A stretch of 5,061 nt of DNA from an uncultured Solirubrobacterales bacterium (GTDB lineage Bacteria; Actinomycetota; Thermoleophilia; Solirubrobacterales; Solirubrobacteraceae), in the NCBI GenBank assembly GCA_903830015.1, contig CAIKSH010000139.1, positions 1-5,061 of the forward strand, in the 5' to 3' direction. The first letter of the stretch is position 1; the number at the start of each line of letters is the position of its first letter. Made by a program: the position numbers and the translations under genes. A model generated the notes under the pieces. The model worked only from the letters and a program-made list of their open reading frames with translations, was not told the DNA's origin and made no database searches. Positions 1 to 4,383 of this stretch are shown here, piece by piece.

Positions 1-1
1 C

Positions 2-1087
2 CGGTGCGCTCGCCGCAGCTGGCTGGTGGGCCGGCTCGCGGGCCACATCGAGAAGGCCCGGGCCGACCGCGTGGCCGTCCGAACCCTGCTCGCGCTCCCC
101 GGCGCCCGGTTGATTGCGGCGGTCGGCGGGGCGCGGGCCGGGCCGGTCACGGAAGAGATGGCCGGGCTAGACCTCGACGCGGTCCTGGCCGGGTGGGGCG
201 AGGCCGGCGCCCGGACGATCTGCCGCCACTCGCGCGAGTATCCGCCGCGGCTGGCGGTGCTGCCCGACCCTCCGGCGGCGCTTCACGTGGTCGGCCCGCC
301 GGCATGGCTCCCCGAGCTCGCCGGCGCCCCGGCCGTGGCCCTGGTCGGGGCCCGCCGGTGCTCGTCGCAGGGAGCCCGGATCGCTGCCGGGCTGGGGCGG
401 GGCTGTTCGGCGGCCGGGGTCACCGTGGTCAGCGGAATGGCCCTGGGCGTAGATGCCGCCGCTCACCGGGGCGCGCTCGAGTCCGGGGGCGCCACGGTGG
501 CGGTCCTGGCCGGCGGCCCCGAACGCGCCTACCCGGCCCGCTGGCGGCGCCTGCACGCGGAGATCGCCTCCCGTGGCGCGGTCGTCTCCGAGCTTCCGCC
601 CGGAACCCCTTCCTTTCGCTGGGGCTTTCCGGCGCGCAACAGAATCATCGCCGCGCTCGCGGGCCTGGTCGTCGTGGTCGAGGCCGCCGCGCGCTCAGGT
701 TCGCTGATCACGGTGGAGATCGCCGCCGACCTTGGAGTGACGGTAGGCGCCGTTCCCGGCGCGCCCGGGTCGCCGCTCGCCGAGGCGCCCAACGAGCTGA
801 TCCGCGACGGCGCGGTCCTCGTGCGTGACGCCGCCGACGTGCTGGAGGAGCTGGTCGGCGTCCGGCCCCGGGAGGCGCCGGCCACCGAGATCGAGCCCGA
901 GCTGGCCGAGGTCGCCGAGCTGGTCGCCGCAGGAGTGGGGAGCACGGAGGAGATCGCCCTGCGCGTGGGCCACGGTGCGGCCGTCCTGTCGTCGCTCACC
1001 CGCCTCGAGCTCCTGGGGGTGGTCGAGAGGCTCGGACCCGGGCGCTACGCGCCCGGCGCGGCCCCGTGGCGTGTTGCCGGGCGCTGA
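2..1087 (+). CDS. dprA: DNA-processing protein DprA (5' end outside window)
   Basis: DprA/Smf binds incoming single-stranded DNA in the cytoplasm and loads RecA onto it during natural transformation; it is also widespread in bacteria not known to be competent. Numbering from the in-frame GTG at base 26 (353 residues), the Rossmann-like Smf core runs from about 75 to 275. Visible motifs are VGAR (107-110), SGMALGVDAAAHRGAL (136-151), SELPPGTP (188-195), FPARNRIIAAL (201-211) and SGSLIT (224-229), then the NELIRDGA stretch (256-263). Residues about 295-342 look like the C-terminal winged-helix (DML1-type) domain. The GTG at 26 has no ribosome-binding site, and the frame stays open to the window edge, reading RCARRSWL directly before it. 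That resembles the N-terminus of actinobacterial DprA proteins as I remember them, so the true start is probably outside the window. The family call is strong; only the start is unknown. No competence genes are visible beside it. Confidence 0.95.
   Translation, partial: RCARRSWLVGRLAGHIEKARADRVAVRTLLALPGARLIAAVGGARAGPVTEEMAGLDLDAVLAGWGEAGARTICRHSREYPPRLAVLPDPPAALHVVGPPAWLPELAGAPAVALVGARRCSSQGARIAAGLGRGCSAAGVTVVSGMALGVDAAAHRGALESGGATVAVLAGGPERAYPARWRRLHAEIASRGAVVSELPPGTPSFRWGFPARNRIIAALAGLVVVVEAAARSGSLITVEIAADLGVTVGAVPGAPGSPLAEAPNELIRDGAVLVRDAADVLEELVGVRPREAPATEIEPELAEVAELVAAGVGSTEEIALRVGHGAAVLSSLTRLELLGVVERLGPGRYAPGAAPWRVAGR
1049..1084 (+). terminator. Possible GC hairpin at the end of dprA
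   Basis: Bases 1049-1057 and 1076-1084 form a perfect 9-base-pair GC stem with an 18-base loop, ending directly before the dprA stop codon (TGA, 1085-1087). There is no T-tract, so it would be a U-less hairpin of the kind often proposed in high-GC actinobacteria. Such stems arise easily by chance in this composition. It is consistent with a transcript end before the putative promoter at 1112, but not proof of one. Confidence 0.3.
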
Positions 1088-1111
1088 CTGGCGGCCGGGT
1101 TGCGGCGGTGC

Positions 1112-1117
1112 GATAAT
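1112..1117 (+). promoter_or_regulatory. Putative -10 box (GATAAT) for a leaderless transcript
   Basis: GATAAT matches the sigma-70-type -10 consensus TATAAT at five of six positions and is strikingly AT-rich for its surroundings. It ends six bases before the GTG at 1124, so transcription would begin at or next to the start codon, giving a leaderless mRNA, which is common in actinobacteria. There is no convincing -35: the best TTGACA-like match (CTGACT, 1084-1089) lies 22 bases upstream, which is too far. The absence of a Shine-Dalgarno before 1124 supports this reading. Confidence 0.55.
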
Positions 1118-1123
1118 GCCCGG

Positions 1124-1372
1124 GTGCGCCTGCTGAGGATGAAGTCGGGTCACGGCGAGGTGCTGCTCGCCGAGGGAGACGTGGACGTCGCCGAGGAGGA
1201 GGAGATCCTCGTAGCCGAGTTTCGGCGCCAGATCGACGCCGGCATGTGGGCCGCCGTTCCAGTCGAATCGGCGGGCGCGCGCCGCGAGGCGCTCATGGTC
1301 ACCGACTTCGAAGAGGTTCCCCGGGACGCCGAGCGCGTGATCTTCTTCCCGCGGGCCGCCGGAGGCCGCTGA
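1124..1372 (+). CDS. Small uncharacterised protein with C-terminal Gly-Gly-Arg, possibly beta-grasp (MoaD/ubiquitin-like)
   Basis: The protein has 82 residues, no signal peptide and no membrane segment, so it should be cytoplasmic. I do not recognise a named family. The predicted order is a beta hairpin (about 2-17), an acidic helix (about 22-39, containing EEEEILVAEFRRQ), two strands (about 42-48 and 54-61), then a last strand running into the tail VIFFPRAAGGR (72-82). Beta-beta-alpha-beta-beta-beta with a terminal Gly-Gly is the layout of the ubiquitin/MoaD/ThiS beta-grasp fold, and MoaD proteins typically end in a similar FPP-x-x-GG. Here one Arg follows the Gly pair (80-81), so activation would need trimming. 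The fold is inference from pattern only. GTG 1124 is chosen because a -10-like box sits six bases upstream; ATG 1139 is the alternative and would delete part of the first strand. The stop lies seven bases before the next gene. No E1-like, JAB-protease, molybdopterin or thiamine gene is visible nearby. Confidence 0.75.
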   Translation: MRLLRMKSGHGEVLLAEGDVDVAEEEEILVAEFRRQIDAGMWAAVPVESAGARREALMVTDFEEVPRDAERVIFFPRAAGGR

Positions 1373-1379
1373 GCACCCG

Positions 1380-2003
1380 ATGGTTCTCGCCCTCTCGGCA
1401 ATCCTGATCGTCATCGTCGCCCTCATCTGGGAGGTTGGGTGGCCGGGCGTCTCCGAGTGGCTCGAGCGCCGGCGGGCCGGCCGTGAGCGGATTCCCGCCC
1501 CCGACTTCGATCCCGGCCGCGAACAGCGCGCCGAGAACCGGGCCCGCCAGCTCCTGCGTTCCTGCGTGAGCCCCGAGGAGTGGGAGATGTACCGGGACCT
1601 CGGCTTTATCCGGGTCTGGGGAACGCTTCCGCAGGGCGCCGACGACCGCCCCGCCTCGGGCGGAGCCTCGTATGCCTACCTCGTCTATCCGCACCGGCCC
1701 CTCCTGGCCTACCTGCCCCAGACCCGCGAGCTGCTCGGCGAGTACTGCGTCGACTTTCCCGACGAAGCCCGCCCCTACGGCAGCGACCGCCTTCCCGACT
1801 CCGACGACGTGCTGGCCCGCTGGATGGCCCTTACCGCCGACGAGCGCCGTCTCCTGGGAACGGCGAACCTGCACGTGGCCGGTCGCCAGGTGGACCCCAA
1901 GCGGGCCACGCGCGACCTTTGGCGCCTCGAGGAGTGGGAGCGCCGGCGGATGCGGCGGGCCGGCGGTGGGCAGGCTTCCGCCGATACGCTGCCTGCCCGA
2001 TGA
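1380..2003 (+). CDS. Uncharacterised membrane-anchored protein (one N-terminal helix plus soluble domain)
   Basis: The protein has 207 residues and is not a family I can name. Residues 2-18 (VLALSAILIVIVALIWE) form a single hydrophobic helix, followed by a basic stretch (ERRRAGRER, 29-37), which by the positive-inside rule puts the rest in the cytoplasm. The soluble part has a helix (about 47-74), strands (about 76-82, 98-112 and 119-125), a proline-rich turn, and a helix (about 141-163) followed by TANLH (161-165). The C-terminus (172-195) is a highly charged helix. Two cysteines, C62 (RSCVSPEEW) and C123 (GEYCVDFPD), may be functional. From memory, many actinobacterial proteins share a pattern of this type (a YCV-x-x-P strand, LPDSDDVL-like helix, then an AN turn), without known function. 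ATG 1380 places the helix at the N-terminus; the purine-rich GGAGG at 1361-1365 is 14 bases away, rather far for a ribosome-binding site. Its stop overlaps the ilvD start. Confidence 0.85.
   Translation: MVLALSAILIVIVALIWEVGWPGVSEWLERRRAGRERIPAPDFDPGREQRAENRARQLLRSCVSPEEWEMYRDLGFIRVWGTLPQGADDRPASGGASYAYLVYPHRPLLAYLPQTRELLGEYCVDFPDEARPYGSDRLPDSDDVLARWMALTADERRLLGTANLHVAGRQVDPKRATRDLWRLEEWERRRMRRAGGGQASADTLPAR
1985..1990 (+). promoter_or_regulatory. Possible -10 box (TACGCT) just before ilvD
   Basis: TACGCT fits TANNNT and ends nine bases before the ilvD ATG at 2000, so a transcript starting from it would have at most a few leader bases. The spacer is GCCTGCCCG, similar to the spacers before the genes at 1124 and 3727. 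It lies inside the preceding coding sequence and has no recognisable -35, so it is weaker evidence than the box at 1112. If real, it would let ilvD be expressed independently of the two genes upstream. Confidence 0.35.
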
Positions 2004-3700
2004 CCGACGCCGAGGGCGCCAGCCCGAACCTCAAGCACAAGAGCGCCATCCTCACCGAGGGCCCCGAGCGCGCCGCCGCCCGCGCCTACCTCAAGGGGAT
2101 CGGCTACGACGACGAGGCCCTGTCCAAGCCGATCATCGGCGTCGCCTCCACCTGGATCGAGACGATGCCCTGCAACTTCCACCTGCGCGCGCTGGCCGCC
2201 AAGGTCAAGGAGGGGATCCGCGCCGCCGGCGGGACGCCGATGGAGCTCAACACCGTCGCCATCTCCGACGGCATCACCATGGGCACCCCGGGGATGAAGA
2301 CCTCGCTGGTGTCGCGCGAAGTGATCGCCGACTCGATCGAGCTGGTCGGCCGCGGCCACATGTTCGACGCGGTCGTCGCCCTCTCGGGCTGCGACAAGAC
2401 CATTCCCGGGACGGTCATGGCCCTCGCCCGGCTCGACGTGCCGGCGGTGATGCTCTACGGCGGCTCGATCCCGCCCGGCCGCTTCCAGGGCCACGACGTG
2501 ACGATCCAGGACGTCTTCGAGGCGATCGGCGCCCACTCCGCCGGCAACATGAGCGACGAGGAGCTCCATGAGCTCGAGGGGGTGGCCAGCCCCGGCGCCG
2601 GCGCCTGCGGCGGCCAGTTCACCGCCAACACGATGGCCATGGCCTACGAGATCCTCGGGATCTCCCCGATGGGCTCCTCGATGGTCCCCGCCCAGAACCC
2701 CACCAAGGGCGGCGTCGCCGAGGCGACCGGGGAGCTGGTCATGAACGTCCTGCGCTCGGGGCTCAAGCCGAGCGACATCATCACCCGGGACTCGCTGGAG
2801 AACGCCATCGCCGGCGTCGCCATGAGCGGCGGCTCCACCAACGCCGTCCTTCACCTGCTTGCGCTGGCCCGGGAGAGCGGTGTGGACCTCACGATCGACG
2901 ACTTCGACCGCATCAGCTCCAAGACCCCGCTCCTCTGCGACCTCAAGCCCGGCGGGCGCTTCGTCGCCGTCGACCTCTTCGAGGCCGGCGGCGTTCCGCT
3001 CGTCCTCTCGCGGCTCCTGGAGGCCGGCCTCCTCCATGAGGATGCCCCCACGGTCAGCGGGCTCACCGTCGGCCAGGAGGCCCGGGCCGCGGCGGAGCTG
3101 GAGGGCCAGGAGGTCGTCCGCCCGCTCTCGGACCCGATCAGCCCCACCGGCGGCCTGGCGATCCTCCACGGCAACCTCGCCCCGGAGGGCTGCGTGGTCA
3201 AGCTGGTCGGCCACGAGCGCCGCCACCACGAGGGCCCGGCCCGCGTCTTCGAAGGGGAGGAGCTGGCGATGGAGGCGGTCACCGCCGGCACGATCCAGGC
3301 CGGCGACGTGGTGATCATTCGCAACGAAGGGCCCGCCGGGGGCCCGGGGATGCGCGAGATGCTCGCCGTGACCGCGGCGATCAACGGCGCCGGGCTCGGC
3401 GAGGAGGTGGCCCTCCTGACCGACGGGCGCTTCTCCGGCGCGACCCACGGCTTCATGGCCGGCCACGTGGCCCCCGAGGCCTTTCGTGGCGGCCCGATCG
3501 CCGCGGTGCGCGACGGCGACAGGGTGACCATCGACGTCGAGTCGCGACGGATCGACGTCGACCTCACCGACGAGGAGATCGCCGAGCGGGTGGCTGCCTA
3601 CGTCTCGCCGCCGAACGTCGACCGCACCGGAGTGCTGGCCAAGTACGCCGCCCAGGTGGGGAGCGCCTCCGAGGGCGCCGTCACCCTGGTCGGGGACTGA
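2000..3700 (+). CDS. ilvD: Dihydroxyacid dehydratase IlvD
   Basis: This cytoplasmic iron-sulfur enzyme removes water from 2,3-dihydroxyisovalerate and 2,3-dihydroxy-3-methylvalerate, giving the 2-keto acid precursors of valine/leucine and isoleucine. At 566 residues it has normal family length. The three cysteines expected to hold the cluster are present: C58 in PCN, C131 in SGCDK and C203 in GACGG. D90 (SDGI), K133 (CDK, carbamylated in the family) and E453 (GMREML) are the expected Mg ligands, and S479 in DGRFSG is the expected catalytic base. The C-terminal GVLAKYA...SASEGAVT stretch is typical of true IlvD rather than the sugar-acid dehydratases of the wider IlvD/EDD family. ATG 2000 overlaps the upstream stop as ATGA, suggesting translational coupling. 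The frame runs open upstream to about 1580, but the conserved protein begins at this ATG. No ilvB, ilvN or ilvC is adjacent, and I see no leader-peptide attenuator or T-box. Confidence 0.97.
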   Translation: MTDAEGASPNLKHKSAILTEGPERAAARAYLKGIGYDDEALSKPIIGVASTWIETMPCNFHLRALAAKVKEGIRAAGGTPMELNTVAISDGITMGTPGMKTSLVSREVIADSIELVGRGHMFDAVVALSGCDKTIPGTVMALARLDVPAVMLYGGSIPPGRFQGHDVTIQDVFEAIGAHSAGNMSDEELHELEGVASPGAGACGGQFTANTMAMAYEILGISPMGSSMVPAQNPTKGGVAEATGELVMNVLRSGLKPSDIITRDSLENAIAGVAMSGGSTNAVLHLLALARESGVDLTIDDFDRISSKTPLLCDLKPGGRFVAVDLFEAGGVPLVLSRLLEAGLLHEDAPTVSGLTVGQEARAAAELEGQEVVRPLSDPISPTGGLAILHGNLAPEGCVVKLVGHERRHHEGPARVFEGEELAMEAVTAGTIQAGDVVIIRNEGPAGGPGMREMLAVTAAINGAGLGEEVALLTDGRFSGATHGFMAGHVAPEAFRGGPIAAVRDGDRVTIDVESRRIDVDLTDEEIAERVAAYVSPPNVDRTGVLAKYAAQVGSASEGAVTLVGD

Positions 3701-3711
3701 GCGCCCCGGTC
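3688..3711 (+). terminator. Possible hairpin over the ilvD stop codon
   Basis: Bases 3688-3695 can pair with 3704-3711 in an eight-base-pair stem, six G-C pairs and two G-U, with an eight-base loop that contains the ilvD TGA (3698-3700). No T-tract follows. An alternative pairing of 3704-3709 with 3722-3727 would cover the next gene's start instead. In sequence this GC-rich such pairings are common, so this is a weak terminator candidate. Confidence 0.25.
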
Positions 3712-3713
3712 CC

Positions 3714-3719
3714 TAGGCT
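3714..3719 (+). promoter_or_regulatory. Putative -10 box (TAGGCT) for a leaderless transcript
   Basis: TAGGCT fits the actinobacterial TANNNT -10 pattern and ends seven bases before the GTG at 3727. The spacer GCCCGGG is almost identical to the GCCCGG before the GTG at 1124. There is no Shine-Dalgarno-like GGAG before 3727 and no clear -35. Together these suggest transcription starting at or beside the start codon of the nucleotidase gene. Confidence 0.5.
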
Positions 3720-3726
3720 GCCCGGG

Positions 3727-4287
3727 GTGCGCATCGGCATCGACATCGACTCCACCCTGCACCACTACTGGGACTCGTTCTCCGCCGTGGTGCTCGAGCG
3801 CCACGGGATCCACCTGCCCTACGAAGAGCAGGAGACCTGGCATATCGAGGGCCTCAGCCCCGAGGAGGTCTCCGAGATCGTTGCCGCCACCCACTCGGGC
3901 GCTCACGTCTCCGACGCGGTTCCCTACGCAGGAGCGGTCGAGGCGGTCAACCGCTGGGCCCAGGCCGGCCACTTCATCCACATCACCAGCCACCGCTCCA
4001 CCGACTCGCACGAGGTGACCACCGCCTGGCTGGACTCGATCGGCCTGCAGTACGACGAGCTCTACTGCTCCTTCGACAAGATCAGCCGCTGCCGTGAGCT
4101 CGGGATCGACCTGCTCGTCGACGACAGCCCGGTGAATATCGAGCGGGCAATCGAGGAGGGAATGGCCGCCGCGACCATCCTGCATCCGTGGAACCGCGAA
4201 GTCTGCGCCCGCCTGCCGGTGGCCAGCGCCGAGGACTGGCCGGGGCTGGAAACCGCCCTGGAGCCGTACTTTTCCGCAGCCGCCTGA
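3727..4287 (+). CDS. HAD-superfamily phosphatase, 5'(3')-deoxyribonucleotidase (NT5C) type
   Basis: The protein has 186 residues and no signal peptide or membrane segment, so it is a cytoplasmic hydrolase. All four HAD motifs are present: motif I IDIDST (5-10) with nucleophile D6 and acid/base D8; motif II HITSHR (85-90), with T87 or S88 binding phosphate; K118 in FDKISR as the motif III lysine; and motif IV LLVDDSP (129-135) with the acidic pair D132-D133 binding Mg. Residues about 11-70 form the helical cap that selects the substrate. Spacing and overall style fit the NT5C family, whose characterised members dephosphorylate deoxyribonucleoside monophosphates. The bacterial substrate is not known from sequence and could be another small phosphate ester. 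GTG 3727 is chosen because RIGIDIDST begins immediately after it and a -10-like box sits seven bases upstream. The gap of 26 bases after ilvD leaves read-through possible, but there is no metabolic link between the two. Confidence 0.88.
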   Translation: MRIGIDIDSTLHHYWDSFSAVVLERHGIHLPYEEQETWHIEGLSPEEVSEIVAATHSGAHVSDAVPYAGAVEAVNRWAQAGHFIHITSHRSTDSHEVTTAWLDSIGLQYDELYCSFDKISRCRELGIDLLVDDSPVNIERAIEEGMAAATILHPWNREVCARLPVASAEDWPGLETALEPYFSAAA

Positions 4288-4294
4288 CGCTGGC

Positions 4295-4345
4295 GACGCC
4301 TCCCGTACCCCGGCTGCCGGGCGCCTTGCAGCCTTCGCGGGCGTC
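4295..4345 (+). terminator. Structured GC-rich intergenic segment, possible terminator
   Basis: An outer stem (GACGCC 4295-4300 with GGCGTC 4340-4345) can enclose an inner stem (GGCTGC 4312-4317 with GCAGCC 4328-4333). A competing small hairpin is CCCGG/CCGGG at 4309-4313 and 4317-4321. It starts eight bases after the nucleotidase stop, a sensible place for transcription to end, but no T-tract follows. The rest of this 96-base gap holds the putative promoter and ribosome-binding site of the next gene. Confidence 0.3.
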
Positions 4346-4357
4346 TCCCGGCGGCCG

Positions 4358-4363
4358 TATCCT
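4358..4363 (+). promoter_or_regulatory. Possible -10 box (TATCCT) for the cell-wall gene
   Basis: TATCCT fits TANNNT and lies 20 bases before the TTG start at 4384. Transcription would begin near 4370, leaving a leader of about 14 bases that carries the GGAG. The only -35 candidate at proper spacing, TTCGCG (4334-4339, 18-base spacer), is a poor match to TTGACA. Confidence 0.35.
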
Positions 4364-4365
4364 CT

Positions 4366-4374
4366 AGGGGGGAG
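4366..4374 (+). promoter_or_regulatory. Ribosome-binding site deciding a TTG start
   Basis: AGGGGGGAG contains GGAG (4371-4374), complementary to the 16S rRNA tail, nine bases before the TTG at 4384. The other in-frame TTG, at 4375, directly abuts it and is too close to be used. This is the only gene start in the window with a well-placed Shine-Dalgarno, in contrast to the leaderless-looking starts at 1124 and 3727. Confidence 0.6.
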
Positions 4375-4383
4375 TTGAGCCAG

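Noticed and set aside
4..828. Second + strand frame through dprA (274 codons)
   Set aside because: Arg/Pro/Gly-rich shadow of dprA with no family features; the dprA frame carries all Smf motifs.
695..1426. - strand frame spanning the dprA end and the small gene
   Set aside because: No recognisable domain, overlaps two + strand genes, and has no start signals.
1580..1999. N-terminal extension of the ilvD frame upstream of its ATG
   Set aside because: The extension is a proline/arginine-rich shadow of the membrane-protein gene. IlvD homology begins at the ATG at 2000 and 566 residues is already full length.
1380..2000. Leader peptide, T-box or other attenuation element controlling ilvD
   Set aside because: The region is coding right up to the ilvD ATG. 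There is no run of Ile, Val or Leu codons in a short leader frame and no T-box-like sequence.
1380..2003. Membrane protein as an E2-like ubiquitin-conjugating enzyme
   Set aside because: The helix, strands and a Cys are in a superficially similar order, but no conserved E2 motif can be seen and the idea depends on the unproven nature of its neighbour. Kept only as a low-weight speculation.
1775..3466. Long open frame on the - strand opposite ilvD (563 codons)
   Set aside because: It lies antisense to an unmistakable ilvD. Its translation is low-complexity, rich in Ala, Gly, Arg and Asp, with no recognisable domain, as expected when stop codons are rare in GC-rich DNA.
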